In this document: piece by piece, positions 50,055 through 59,275 of the stretch
Layout of the letters: every line of letters begins with the position of its first letter
Numbering within the stretch: position 1 is the first letter of the stretch
NCBI RefSeq assembly: GCF_001421665.1
Contig: NZ_LMKV01000030.1
Span: 124,001 to 188,000 of the forward strand
Length of the DNA stretch: 64,000 nucleotides
Source of the DNA: Sphingobium sp. Leaf26
Lineage (GTDB): Bacteria > Pseudomonadota > Alphaproteobacteria > Sphingomonadales > Sphingomonadaceae
Reading direction: 5' to 3'
Program-made: the position numbers and the translations under genes
Notes under the pieces: model-generated
Databases searched by the model: none
Seen by the model: the letters and a program-made list of their open reading frames with translations, nothing else
What the model was told of the DNA's origin: nothing

Positions 50055-51778
50055 CCGACCAGCCCCTGATCGCCGCCGCCCGGCAACGTTTCGCGCCCTG
50101 GCTGATCGAGCCGATGCTGCGCAACAAAGGCACCTATATCAAGGTCGGGATCGCCGCGGCGATGATCAATCTGTTCGCCATGGCCTCGTCGCTGTTCACC
50201 ATGACCGTCTATGACCGCGTCATTCCCAACGACGCCTCCTCCTCGCTCATCGGCCTCAGTCTCGGCCTGGCGATCGTGGTCATATTCGATTTCGTCCTGC
50301 GGTTGCTGCGCGTCTATTTTGTCGACATCGCCGGCGCCAATATCGACTATGAAGTGGGCGACACCCTCTTCGCCAAACTGCTGTCGATGCGGCTCGACAA
50401 GCGAATGGGGTCCACCGGCACTTTGACCGGCCTGATGCGCGAACTCGAAACGCTGCGCGATTTCTTCGCCTCCGCGACGTTGACCGCGATCATCGACGTA
50501 CCCTTCATCATCCTGACTCTGGCGGTCATGGCCATGCTGGGCGGGATATTGGTGCTGCCGCCGCTGGCGATGATCCCGGTCGTGGTCATTGCCGGCCTGG
50601 TCACCAATCCGGCGCTCGACCGTCTGTCCGCCGCCAGCCTGGGCGATGGCCTGCGCAAGCAATCGGTGCTGGTGGAAGCCATCGGTAGCCTGGAAACGGT
50701 GAAGGCGATCGGTGCGGGCGGCATGCTGGGTGCCCGGTGGCGCGCGGCGCTCAAAAGCCATGCGCATAGTTCGCTCAGCCAGCGGTTGACCGCCTCGATC
50801 GCGATGACGGTCGCCAATAGCGCGAACATCATCGCCTATTGCGGCATCATCATCCTGGGCGTCGGCCTGATCCGCGATCACAGCATCACCACCGGCGCGC
50901 TGCTCGCCTGCTCCATCCTGTGCGGCCGGGCGATCGCTCCGCTGGCGCAGATCGCCAACCTGCTGGCGCGCCTGTCCGCCACCCGCATCGCCTGTCGCCA
51001 GATCAACAGTCTGATGGACACGCCGAGCGAAGGGCCGGCGGGTGAGCCGTTGCAACCTGCGCGGCTGCTGGGCGCCATCGAACTGCGCAACGTCGCCTTC
51101 CGCTATCCTCGCGCGGCTGAAAAGGCGCTGGACCAGATCAGCCTGTCGATCGCACCGGGCGAGCGGGTCGGCTTTCTGGGCCGTGTCGGATCGGGCAAGT
51201 CGACCTTGGCCCGGCTGATCCTGGGCCTGTACGAGCCGCAGGAAGGCGTCGTCATGATCGACGGTACCGATGTGCGCCAGTTCGATCCTGCCCGGTTGCG
51301 CGGTTTCATCGGCGCGGCGATGCAGGACAATGTGCTGATCGCCGGATCGGTGCGCGACAATATCTGTCTCGAACGACCCGCTATCGACAATGACGAGATG
51401 CTGCGCGCCGCCTCGCTCAGCGGCACCCATGCCTTCATGGGCAAGATCGTCAACGGCTATGACCTGAAGCTGGCGGATCGTGGCGATGGCCTGTCGGGCG
51501 GGCAGCGCCAGTCCATTTCGCTGGCGCGCGCGCTGGCCGGGCGACCGCCTATACTGGTCTTCGACGAACCGAGCAGCGCCATGGATGCGCAGACCGAAAC
51601 CGACCTCATCGACCGGCTGCAACCCGAAGTGGAAGGGCGCACCGTCCTGCTCATCACCCATCGCCCCTCGCTGCTGCGGCTGGTCGACCGGATCATCGTG
51701 ATGGAGCAGGGAAAGATCGCCGCTGACGGGCCGCGCGACGTCATCCTGCAACGTCTGACGCGGGGCAAGGCGGCATGA
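50051..51778 (+). CDS. Type I secretion ABC transporter (permease-ATPase)
   Basis: The 575-residue protein has a membrane domain (about 30-310) with TMTVYDRVIPNDASSS, a signature of the LapB/LssB-type T1SS exporters, and an ATPase domain with Walker A GRVGSGKST (about 377), the C motif LSGGQRQ (about 481) and Walker B ILVFDEPSS. The N-terminal C39-like domain is absent or very short, as in exporters of C-terminal-signal RTX proteins. It should energise secretion of the RTX protease encoded opposite at 53556. Overlaps both neighbours by 4 bp. Confidence 0.94.
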   Translation: MTDQPLIAAARQRFAPWLIEPMLRNKGTYIKVGIAAAMINLFAMASSLFTMTVYDRVIPNDASSSLIGLSLGLAIVVIFDFVLRLLRVYFVDIAGANIDYEVGDTLFAKLLSMRLDKRMGSTGTLTGLMRELETLRDFFASATLTAIIDVPFIILTLAVMAMLGGILVLPPLAMIPVVVIAGLVTNPALDRLSAASLGDGLRKQSVLVEAIGSLETVKAIGAGGMLGARWRAALKSHAHSSLSQRLTASIAMTVANSANIIAYCGIIILGVGLIRDHSITTGALLACSILCGRAIAPLAQIANLLARLSATRIACRQINSLMDTPSEGPAGEPLQPARLLGAIELRNVAFRYPRAAEKALDQISLSIAPGERVGFLGRVGSGKSTLARLILGLYEPQEGVVMIDGTDVRQFDPARLRGFIGAAMQDNVLIAGSVRDNICLERPAIDNDEMLRAASLSGTHAFMGKIVNGYDLKLADRGDGLSGGQRQSISLARALAGRPPILVFDEPSSAMDAQTETDLIDRLQPEVEGRTVLLITHRPSLLRLVDRIIVMEQGKIAADGPRDVILQRLTRGKAA

Positions 51779-53076
51779 GCGACGATATCCAGCCATCGGG
51801 CGACGCGCATATCCGGCCCGCCGTCCCGGCCAATATCTTCCTCTGGGCGATTGCCGCCTTCCTGCTGATCTTCCTGCTCTGGGCCGGCTTCACCGAAATC
51901 GACCGCACCGTGCGGGCGAACGGCCGGGTCATTCCCAGCTCGCAACTCCAGGTCATCTCCAATCTGGAGGGCGGGGTGGTCGAAACCATCCTCGCCAAAA
52001 CCGGGCAGGATGTGAAGGCCGGCGCGCCGCTCATTCGCCTCAGCCCGATCCAGCCGGGCGCCGAACTGGCCAGCAACCGGGCCAGCGGCGATGCGCTCAG
52101 CCTCAAGATCCTGCGGCTGGAGGCGGAAATTGCCGGGCGCTCGCCGGTCTTCCCGGCCGCGCGCAATCCCAGCATGGGCAGCCAGATCGCGGTCGAACAA
52201 AGCCTCTATCGCGCGCGGATGGCCGAACTGGCGAGCCTGTCCAATGTCGGTTCGGCCCGCATTACCCAGGCACAACGCGGCATTGGCGAAGCGGCTGCGG
52301 CGCAGGCGGCCCGTATTTCGGCGCGCGACACCGCGCGTGTCGACCTCGACCTGATGCGGCCGCTGGTGCGTGAAGGAATTGAACCACGTCGGTCGCTGCT
52401 TCAGGCGGAGAACAGCTATAGCGTCGCTGCCAGCGAGGCCGCAGGGGCGGGGGCCGCGCTCGGCCGGTCCCATTCGATCCTGGCCGAAGCGCAGGCCACG
52501 GCGATGCAGCAGAGGCGCGACTGGATGGCGCGCGCGGGGGATGAACTGACCGCCGCCCGCGCCGAAATGGCGGTGCGCGAAGCGACCATGCCCGCCTATG
52601 AATATAAGCTCGACCGGACGATCGTGCGCGCGCCGCTGGACGGCCGTATCAACCGCGTCTTCGTGACGACGGTGGGCGGCAGCGTGCGGCCGGGCGATCC
52701 GCTGCTCGAAATGGTGCCGGCCCGCGACAATCTGCTGGTCGAAGCGATGGTGGCGGCCAAGGATATCGCCTCGGTGCGGCTGGGCCAGCGCGCAAAGGTC
52801 GAGATATCGGCCTATGACAGTGCCATCTACGGGTCGATGCAGGGGCAGGTCGTGGCGCTTTCGCCTGACGCGGTCGTCAATGAACGGACCGGCGAAAGCC
52901 ATTATCTCGTCCGGGTGCGGACGAACAGCGATGCCATATTGGACAAGAGCGGCCATCGGTTGCGGATCGGCCCCGGCATGGGCGCCAATGTCAACCTGCT
53001 CGGCGACAAGCGCACGGTGCTGGCCTATATCCTGACCCCGCTCACCCGCCTCAAGGAAACCGCTTTCCGCGAATGA
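51775..53076 (+). CDS. HlyD-family membrane fusion protein of the type I system
   Basis: The 433-residue adaptor has one N-terminal membrane helix (IFLWAIAAFLLIFLLWAGF), a lipoyl-like half (VISNLEGGVVETILAKTGQDVKAGAPLI), long coiled-coil helices (about 110-270), the second lipoyl half with DRTIVRAPLDGRINRV, and a beta-barrel C-terminal domain. It links the ABC transporter to the TolC channel. A terminator hairpin at 53303 ends the operon. Confidence 0.94.
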   Translation: MSDDIQPSGDAHIRPAVPANIFLWAIAAFLLIFLLWAGFTEIDRTVRANGRVIPSSQLQVISNLEGGVVETILAKTGQDVKAGAPLIRLSPIQPGAELASNRASGDALSLKILRLEAEIAGRSPVFPAARNPSMGSQIAVEQSLYRARMAELASLSNVGSARITQAQRGIGEAAAAQAARISARDTARVDLDLMRPLVREGIEPRRSLLQAENSYSVAASEAAGAGAALGRSHSILAEAQATAMQQRRDWMARAGDELTAARAEMAVREATMPAYEYKLDRTIVRAPLDGRINRVFVTTVGGSVRPGDPLLEMVPARDNLLVEAMVAAKDIASVRLGQRAKVEISAYDSAIYGSMQGQVVALSPDAVVNERTGESHYLVRVRTNSDAILDKSGHRLRIGPGMGANVNLLGDKRTVLAYILTPLTRLKETAFRE

Positions 53077-53302
53077 CGGGCGCGGCGACCGCCCGGCAGA
53101 GCATCCCACTGGCGGCGCGTCATGGCGGATGATCGGGCGTGCCACGGCGTGCCATCCGCAGCGGCGAAGAGGGCCGGTTGACGGACCAGCGAGGTCGGCT
53201 GACTGCACTGTCTCCTTCACTGTCGCATATCGCGGCTTGGCCGGCGATTCATCCGCGCAAGGCAGCAGTCGGGGCGCAGGGCAGCGCCCGGCCTGCTCAC
53301 AA

Positions 53303-53338
53303 AAAAGGGGCCACCCGACCTGTCGGATGGCCCCTTTT
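53303..53338 (+). terminator. Terminator after the type I secretion operon
   Basis: AAAAGGGGCCA and its complement TGGCCCCTTTT frame a second CCGA/TCGG stem with a 4-base loop. The A-run before and T-run after suggest a bidirectional intrinsic terminator. The 479-bp gap 53077-53555 also holds the hairpin at 53355 and the repeat at 53454, and no gene that I can see. Confidence 0.8.
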
Positions 53339-53354
53339 CCCGGATATCGGCGCT

Positions 53355-53396
53355 CTGGAGCATGATGCGATGCAATTAAATCGCATGATGCTCCAG
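53355..53396. repeat. Palindromic repeat-like hairpin
   Basis: The arms CTGGAGCATGATGCGA and TCGCATGATGCTCCAG pair with one mismatch around a 10-base AT-rich loop. The GGAGCATGAT start resembles small palindromic elements common in alphaproteobacteria. It lies between the T1SS terminator and a 105-bp repeat, with which it shares the general TGCTC end. Confidence 0.55.
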
Positions 53397-53453
53397 GAGT
53401 TTTTTCCGCATGTTGCGAGCCGTCATCTGTTCCCGGATGACCTCCAAATGCTC

Positions 53454-53558
53454 TAGAGCGCGCTGCGTTCAATCCGATGCAGGTCGCGCGCTCTAGTTTT
53501 TTGTTGTCGCATCGTTTTAAGCGAAAAACCGGTTCCCACTTTTCCGCACGATGCTCTA
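53454..53558 (+). repeat. 105-bp two-hairpin repeat, copy 3
   Basis: It shows TAGAGCGCGCTGCGTTC ... GCGCGCTCTAG, then GCATCGTTTTAAGCG ... ACGATGCTCTA. Its right edge supplies the TAG stop of the serralysin gene (minus strand, 53556-53558). Confidence 0.87.
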
Positions 53559-56500
53559 AACGACGACGAACTCCGATGCGACCATGGCCAGGCCGGTGCC
53601 TATCGACGCGAACTGGACGGCGGCGATCGCCCCGGTGCCATCCGCGTCGAACAGCAGGGCGCCCGTCGCACTGTTATAGATGATCCGGTCGCCGGCGTCA
53701 TTGGCTGCCGATCCGATCTGGAACTGGGCGGCGCCTAAAGTCCCCACGGCCAGGCCGGTGAAGATGGCGTCATCCAGACGGATCGTGTCATTGGCCACCA
53801 CATAGTCGGTGATCGTATCGACATTGCTGCTGCCCAGCGCCGAATTGAAGACGAAGATGTCCAAACCCGGCCCGCCGGTCAGCGTGTCCGCACCGGCGCC
53901 GCCGTTCAGCACATCGTCGCCGCCACCGCCATCCAGTATATTCTTGCCGCTATTGCCGGTGATCGACTGGTCCAGCCCATTGCCGGTGCCGTTGATATTG
54001 GCCGATCCGGTCAGGAACAGTTTTTCGACATAACGACCGGCCAGCGTGTAGCTCACCGACGAGAAGATCTGGTCGTTCGATCCCCCGGTGGATGAGCTTT
54101 CGATGACATTGTCACCGATATTGTCGACATAATAGATGTCGCTGGCCGATCCGCCGTCCATCATATCCACACCAGCGCCGCCATTCAGCGTGTCCTGGCC
54201 TGATCCACCGGACAGCGTGTTCGCACTGCCATTACCGGTCAGCACGTCGTCGAAGGAGGTACCGATCAGATTTTCCACGCTGATCAGCGTGTCGCTGCCA
54301 GCGCCGACCGTATTCTGGGCGCCTGCGATCGCCAGGCTGACGGTCACCCCGGCCGCCCCGCCGGCATAGGTGACGGTGTCGGTACCCGTGCCGCCGTCGA
54401 GCGTATCGTTACCCAGTCCGCCGTTCAGGACGTCATCGCCCGTGCCGCCTTCCAGCACGTCGTTGCCGCCCAGACCGATCAGGCTGTTGTTGCCGCTGTT
54501 GCCGACGATGGCCTGGGCCAGGTCATTGCCGGTGCCGTTGATATTGGCCGATCCGGTCAATGTCATCCGCTCGATATGGCGGCCGGCCAGCGTATAGGTC
54601 ACCGACGAGAAGATCTGGTCGTTGGTCCCCCCGCTGGACGAACTTTCCACGACATTGTCGCCGACATTGTCGACATAGTAAGTGTCGCTGGCCGTACCCC
54701 CGTCCATGGTGTCGGCACCCGCGCCACCATTTATGATGTCGCTGCCCGACCCGCCGGAAATCACGTTGTTGCCGCTGTTGCCGGTCAGCGTGTCGGCCAG
54801 CGAAGTGCCCGCCAGATTCTCGATTCCGATCAGCGTATCGGTCCCTGCGCCGACCGTATTCTGCGCGCCGGCGATCGCCAGGCTGACGGTCACGCCGGCG
54901 GCCATGCCGGCATAGGTTACGGTGTCGTCATCGGCCCCGCCATCGATCGTGTCGTTACCCATGCCGCCATTCAGCCGGTCATTGCCCGCACCGCCCTGCA
55001 ACACGTCGTTGCCGTCCTGCCCGTTCAGCGTGTCGTTGCCGGCATTGGCGATCAGCCGGTTGGCTTCCGCCGATCCCGTCAGCATATCATTGCCCGAACC
55101 GGTGGTCGCATTTTCGACGCTGGCCAGGGCGATCAGGCCCGCTCCGCCGCTGATGGCGAATTCACCGTCGGTCAGGTTGACGATATAGTCGGAAAACAGG
55201 CTGGACCCGTCGATCGTGTCCACGCCCGCGCCACCGGAAAACAGCTCGCCATAGCCGCCATTCCACCCGGCATAGACCCGGTAGAGATCGTCGCCCGCTT
55301 CGCCATAGGCGGTGTCGACGCCCGATCCGCCGTCAAATATGTCGTTGCCGGTGCCGCCGACCATCGTGTCGTCGCCGCCGCCGCCACTGATCGTGTCGTT
55401 GCCGGTGCCGCCATTGATGCTGTCGTTGCCGTTATTGCCGTTCAACACATTGTTCGCGCTGTTGCCGGTGATGCTGTCATCCAGCTGCGTGCCGTCGACA
55501 TTTTCCATGTAACTGATGGTGTAGGGGCCACCAAAGCTGGGGTTGAAGTCCCATGTGCCGGCCGCCAGGTCGACGGTTGCGCCATAGGCGGTGGTATAGT
55601 CGCTCAGGTCGAGCCGGTCCGTGCCGGCACCGCCGTTGATATTGTCGCCAAACTCGCCCTGCAACACCTGGAAGACGTCGTTGCCGCCTTCACCATAGAC
55701 GGTATCGGTAGAAAATCCGCCCTGAATGATGTCGTTGCCGTCGCCACCATAGATGGTGTCGGCGCCGCTGCCACCCTTGATCAGATCGTCGCCGCCAAAG
55801 CCGCGCAGGACATTGTTGGAAAAATCGCCGGTGATGCTGTCGGCCAGTTGGGTGCCATCGACATTCTCGACGTTGGTGATGGTGTAGGGGCCACCGAAGC
55901 TGGGATTGAAGTCCCATGTCCCGGCGCTCAGGTCGACGGTCGCGCCATAGCTGCTGGTATAGTTGGTCAGGTCGAGCCGGTCCGTGCCGGACCCGCCGTC
56001 GACATTGTCGCCGAACTCGCCCTGCAACACCTGGAAGACGTCGTTGCCGCCTTCACCATAGACGGTATCGGTTGCAAATCCGCCCTGGATGACGTCATTG
56101 CCGTCGCCACCATAGATGGTGTCGCTGCCGCTGCCGCCCTTCAGCATGTCGTTGCCGCCAAAGCCGCGCAGGACATTGTTGGAGAAATCGCCGGTGATGC
56201 TGTCGGCCAGTTGGGTGCCGTCGACATTCTCTACGCTGGTAATGGTGTAGGGGCCACCGAAGCTGGGATTGAAGTCCCATGTGCCGGCGGCAAGATCGAC
56301 GGTCGCGCCATAAGTAGCGGTATAATTGCTCAGGTCGAGCCGGTCGGTGCCGCTGCCGCCATCGATATTGTCGCCAAATTCCCCCTGGAGAACCTGGAAG
56401 ACGTCATTGCCGGCCTCGCCATAGACGGTGTCTTCGCCAAAGCCACCCTGGATGGTGTCGTTGCCGTCCCCGCCATAGATGACGTCGCTGCCGCCGCCAC

Positions 56501-57800
56501 CCTTGAGCAGATTGGCCACGGCATTGCCGGTGATGGTATCGTTGCCGGATCCACCGGTGGCATTTTCGATCAGGGATGCGTTGCTGCCACCGAAGGTCAG
56601 CGCGTTGAAGATATTGCCGCGGGCGTAGTTGCCACCGCCCAGATAGGCCTGCTGGGTCGAACTGAACAGCGAATGGCCACCGGGCGTCAGGTCGATCGTG
56701 ACGCTGCTGCCATAGGCTGACAGGTCATAGGTATCGATGCCGCCACCGTCCCAGATGGTCGCGAAGATGCGGTTGTCGCCCGGCTGGATGGCGACGTCGC
56801 CATTGATATAGGTAGTGCCCGTCGACGGGTTCCAGCTATAGGTCGTGTTTTCGGCATGGACCGTATAGTCCGCGCCATACATGGTCTGGAGCGCGGCGAT
56901 GTCGAGCATCATGTAGGTCTGCGGTGCGCCGAACTGTTCATAGCTGTAGCCCGACAGCGGGGCGCCCACATAGCTGCGATAGGTCATGACCGAAAATTCG
57001 ATCGAATCCCAGGCGGTAGGCAGGGCGGTGTTGCTGACGCCACCCAGTTCCTGGCCATGTTTCAGGCCCAGCGAGTGACCAAGCTCATGCAGCATGGTGT
57101 GCCAGGCATAATTGCCCGCGATCGGGTTTTTCAGCGAGTTGGACGTGCCGTCATAGGCATTGCCGAAGAAGGTGTCGCCGCCATAGACATTGTTGGCGGG
57201 ATAATAGGCATAAGCCGTTGGCGCATCGCTGGAATTGGCGCCGCGGATGGTCGCGGTGCTGCTGCCCGCGCCGCTATAGTCGATCGTCAGGTTGGTGAAG
57301 CCTTCGATCGAAAAGCCGTAGGCGCCGGCAAGCTGGGTATAAGTGGCGGCGTTCAGCGCGCTGTGCATCGCCAGCAATTGTTGCGGCGTGAACTGCGAAA
57401 AGCCTTCATTCTGTGCGCTGACGCTATCGCCGTCGCTGTCGGAAAAATAGCCGGACTGATAGTCGCTGGCTGCATCCGTATCCGAATAGGTGATGCTGCC
57501 CGACCATTTGACGCCGCGCAGGATGCCATCGATCTTGGCATCGCCGGTTGCGCCGACGGTCGCCGTGGTGGAAGCGCTGCCATTTTCTGCCAGATCGCCC
57601 GAGCTGGGCGTGGTGACCGGTGGGGTCGGCGCGTCCATCGGATAAAGCAGCCGCACCTCGCTGCGGACCTGAGCCTCGCGTGACAGCGACCAGGTGCCGC
57701 TGAATTCAGGGGCCGATCCTGCTGCATCCGAAGTGGATGGCAGGGAATAATCGGGCGTTAACTTGACCTTGACGGGGCCTGAGCCAGTGACCTTGAACAT
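53556..57800 (-). CDS. Serralysin-like RTX metalloprotease, type I secreted
   Basis: The 1414-residue protein has no Sec signal. An M10/serralysin catalytic domain holds HELGHSLGLKH at 238-248 and the Met-turn SVMTYRSY near 270, followed by a peptidase_M10C-like region with YGADYTVHAENTTYSWN. From about 420 on there are glycine-aspartate RTX nonapeptides (GGxGxDxxx), including three 121-residue modules of near-identical sequence and two copies of a module with GAADDDTVTYAG-like and SGGTNDQIFSSV segments. It ends EFVVV, the acidic-plus-hydrophobic signal recognised by T1SS. AGGAGG precedes the ATG. The AT-rich 57801-57993 should contain its promoter. The facing T1SS operon is the likely exporter. 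Confidence 0.94.
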   Translation of the reverse strand: MFKVTGSGPVKVKLTPDYSLPSTSDAAGSAPEFSGTWSLSREAQVRSEVRLLYPMDAPTPPVTTPSSGDLAENGSASTTATVGATGDAKIDGILRGVKWSGSITYSDTDAASDYQSGYFSDSDGDSVSAQNEGFSQFTPQQLLAMHSALNAATYTQLAGAYGFSIEGFTNLTIDYSGAGSSTATIRGANSSDAPTAYAYYPANNVYGGDTFFGNAYDGTSNSLKNPIAGNYAWHTMLHELGHSLGLKHGQELGGVSNTALPTAWDSIEFSVMTYRSYVGAPLSGYSYEQFGAPQTYMMLDIAALQTMYGADYTVHAENTTYSWNPSTGTTYINGDVAIQPGDNRIFATIWDGGGIDTYDLSAYGSSVTIDLTPGGHSLFSSTQQAYLGGGNYARGNIFNALTFGGSNASLIENATGGSGNDTITGNAVANLLKGGGGSDVIYGGDGNDTIQGGFGEDTVYGEAGNDVFQVLQGEFGDNIDGGSGTDRLDLSNYTATYGATVDLAAGTWDFNPSFGGPYTITSVENVDGTQLADSITGDFSNNVLRGFGGNDMLKGGSGSDTIYGGDGNDVIQGGFATDTVYGEGGNDVFQVLQGEFGDNVDGGSGTDRLDLTNYTSSYGATVDLSAGTWDFNPSFGGPYTITNVENVDGTQLADSITGDFSNNVLRGFGGDDLIKGGSGADTIYGGDGNDIIQGGFSTDTVYGEGGNDVFQVLQGEFGDNINGGAGTDRLDLSDYTTAYGATVDLAAGTWDFNPSFGGPYTISYMENVDGTQLDDSITGNSANNVLNGNNGNDSINGGTGNDTISGGGGDDTMVGGTGNDIFDGGSGVDTAYGEAGDDLYRVYAGWNGGYGELFSGGAGVDTIDGSSLFSDYIVNLTDGEFAISGGAGLIALASVENATTGSGNDMLTGSAEANRLIANAGNDTLNGQDGNDVLQGGAGNDRLNGGMGNDTIDGGADDDTVTYAGMAAGVTVSLAIAGAQNTVGAGTDTLIGIENLAGTSLADTLTGNSGNNVISGGSGSDIINGGAGADTMDGGTASDTYYVDNVGDNVVESSSSGGTNDQIFSSVTYTLAGRHIERMTLTGSANINGTGNDLAQAIVGNSGNNSLIGLGGNDVLEGGTGDDVLNGGLGNDTLDGGTGTDTVTYAGGAAGVTVSLAIAGAQNTVGAGSDTLISVENLIGTSFDDVLTGNGSANTLSGGSGQDTLNGGAGVDMMDGGSASDIYYVDNIGDNVIESSSTGGSNDQIFSSVSYTLAGRYVEKLFLTGSANINGTGNGLDQSITGNSGKNILDGGGGDDVLNGGAGADTLTGGPGLDIFVFNSALGSSNVDTITDYVVANDTIRLDDAIFTGLAVGTLGAAQFQIGSAANDAGDRIIYNSATGALLFDADGTGAIAAVQFASIGTGLAMVASEFVVV
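55440..56529 (-). repeat. Three tandem 363-bp units inside the RTX protease gene
   Basis: Three nearly identical DNA units repeat at a period of 363 bp (121 codons): the landmark ATTGTCGCC begins at 55641, 56004 and 56367. Each encodes VFQVLQGEFGDN, GTDRLDL, GTWDFNPSFGGPYTI, ENVDGTQL and one to two RTX turns. The frame is kept. Copy number could change by recombination. Confidence 0.85.
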
Positions 57801-57993
57801 ACATCCTCCTAAAGGGCTTAGAGGCTGACACGTTCACTGTGTCTATTGGCGACCGTTTTATTGTGCGCACTCATGGCATTATTTCTATTCCGTGCCAAGC
57901 ATTACATTATGTCAATAAATCAAGGCCATAGTGTAAGTAAATTTGTAGTATATTGTATTGTCTCGATTTTCGGGGAGGCGACTCCACATAAAA

Positions 57994-58344
57994 TCAGGAA
58001 GATGTCTGGCAATTGCGCGGATCGCCGCCCGGACAGGGAGCCGGATCGCCATGCCGGGGGGCTTGTCCGTCCAGGGCCGCCGCCCGCCGACGGGCCTCCT
58101 CGGCCAGGGCGTGACCGGGATGACGCCGGGCGAACAGGGCATAGGCCTGCGCCGTGCCCTTGCGCTCGATTGCCGCGAATTCGGATCGAATCGCTGCTTC
58201 GGGGTCGGATGGCGGCGCCATGATTCCGCCGGTGCCGGGCAAACGGCGCGTTTCGGTCGGGGACGGAGAAGCGTCCGCAGGCGTGTCGGTCACGCATCCG
58301 CTGGCAAGAAGGCCAAGCACCATGACATGCGCAGGGTTCGTCAT
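57994..58344 (-). CDS. Small predicted lipoprotein
   Basis: The 116-residue protein has a short signal with a plausible lipobox (VMVLGLLASGC), a Pro/Thr-rich linker and a helical segment AAIRSEFAAIERKGTAQAYALFARRHPGH that resembles half a TPR-like helical hairpin, ending in CPGGDPRNCQTSS with two cysteines. Starts at 58359 or 58356 are also possible. It lies upstream of the serralysin gene on the same strand. Function unknown. Confidence 0.65.
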   Translation of the reverse strand: MTNPAHVMVLGLLASGCVTDTPADASPSPTETRRLPGTGGIMAPPSDPEAAIRSEFAAIERKGTAQAYALFARRHPGHALAEEARRRAAALDGQAPRHGDPAPCPGGDPRNCQTSS

Positions 58345-58593
58345 GCACCGCTCCATCATCGACAATGACTCAAGGATTATGATGCGGCCCGGTGGTGATG
58401 TTAGCATGAGGGCCGCCCTGCTACAATGACGTCTATGGTCTGTCCTGCCCCGCGTCGCGGGCAGGCGGCCAGCGGCAATCGTGTCGCGATACGGCCCCGC
58501 GCGCTTCTCATTCTGGACCAGCAGAACCGCCTCGCCCACGTTCTCGCCGAAGACTGAGCCGAAGATGCGCATGAGCAAGCCCAATCCCTCCAT

Positions 58594-58797
58594 GTGGTCG
58601 ACGATGACGATGCGACCCGCCGGTCGCTGTCCTTCATGCTGCGAACCAGCGGCTACGCCGTCCGCCTGTTCGAGGGCGGCCATGAATTTCTGAAGGAAGC
58701 GGCGAGGCTGGAGCCGGGCTGCGTGCTGCTCGACGTGCGCATGCCCGATATCGACGGCATGACCACTATTGGCGAACATGCTCTCATCGGCGCATGA
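58594..58797 (+). pseudogene. Truncated FixJ-like response regulator receiver
   Basis: The frame reads LHVVDDDDATRRSLSFMLRT, then SGYAVRLFEGGHEFL, then CVLLDVRMPDIDGM with the phospho-acceptor Asp, after which homology stops and a stop codon follows. A FixJ receiver should continue for about 60 residues and then carry a DNA-binding domain; both are missing. A stop codon lies just upstream in frame. It is a remnant, close to a broken fixI and an intact ccoS. Confidence 0.8.
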
Positions 58798-58804
58798 TAA
58801 CGGA

Positions 58805-59131
58805 ATGATGTTTGTCATTGTCCTCCTTCCGCAGTTGTTCATCATTGGCCTTTGCATGTTGCTAGGCAGGATTTTCAGCCCAGCCTATTCATGGCGATGG
58901 TGGATATCGCGCTTGGGAATTATCCCTGTCCTTTGCTTTGGCGCAGCCGCATATATCTCGGCCCATCCAACACCAATTTCTATGGATTACGATCCGAATT
59001 TTCACGGCAATCCCGGCCGTGGCGACTTGGCGGCCATGTTGGTGTGGGGACTTGTTTTCCCCATCATATATCTTTTGGCCGCTGTACCGGTTTCACTCGC
59101 CTATATCATCTGGCGACGGCGCAAATCCTAG
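58805..59131 (+). CDS. Hypothetical membrane protein
   Basis: The 108-residue product (MMFVIVLLPQLFIIGLCMLL...) has three to four predicted membrane helices and ends WRRRKS. The base composition looks less GC-rich than the surroundings, which suggests transfer. Its stop (59129-59131) is the left edge of a 105-bp repeat. It lies just downstream of the FixJ remnant. No family recognised. Confidence 0.55.
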   Translation: MMFVIVLLPQLFIIGLCMLLGRIFSPAYSWRWWISRLGIIPVLCFGAAAYISAHPTPISMDYDPNFHGNPGRGDLAAMLVWGLVFPIIYLLAAVPVSLAYIIWRRRKS

Positions 59132-59233
59132 AGCGCGCTGCGTTAGATCCTATGCAGGTCGCGCGCTCTAGTTTTTTGTTTTCGCATCGTTTTAAGCGGA
59201 AAACCGGTTCCCACTTTTCCGCACGATGCTCTA
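59129..59233 (+). repeat. 105-bp two-hairpin repeat, copy 4
   Basis: The same order and orientation as copies 2 and 3: TAGAGCGCGCTGCGTT ... GCGCGCTCTAG then GCATCGTTTTAAGCG ... ACGATGCTCTAG. Its first TAG is the stop of the preceding membrane-protein gene. Confidence 0.87.
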
Positions 59234-59275
59234 GCCGCCATTCCACAAGCTATCCAAATCCACCCCACCCAATTC

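Noticed and set aside
55440..56529. Possible CRISPR-like or satellite array
   Set aside because: The 363-bp units are coding, keep the frame and encode RTX modules; there are no short repeats with unique spacers.
54576..56720. 714-codon plus-strand frame across the protease gene
   Set aside because: It is a shadow of the RTX repeats; the minus strand has catalytic motifs, calcium-binding repeats and a secretion signal.
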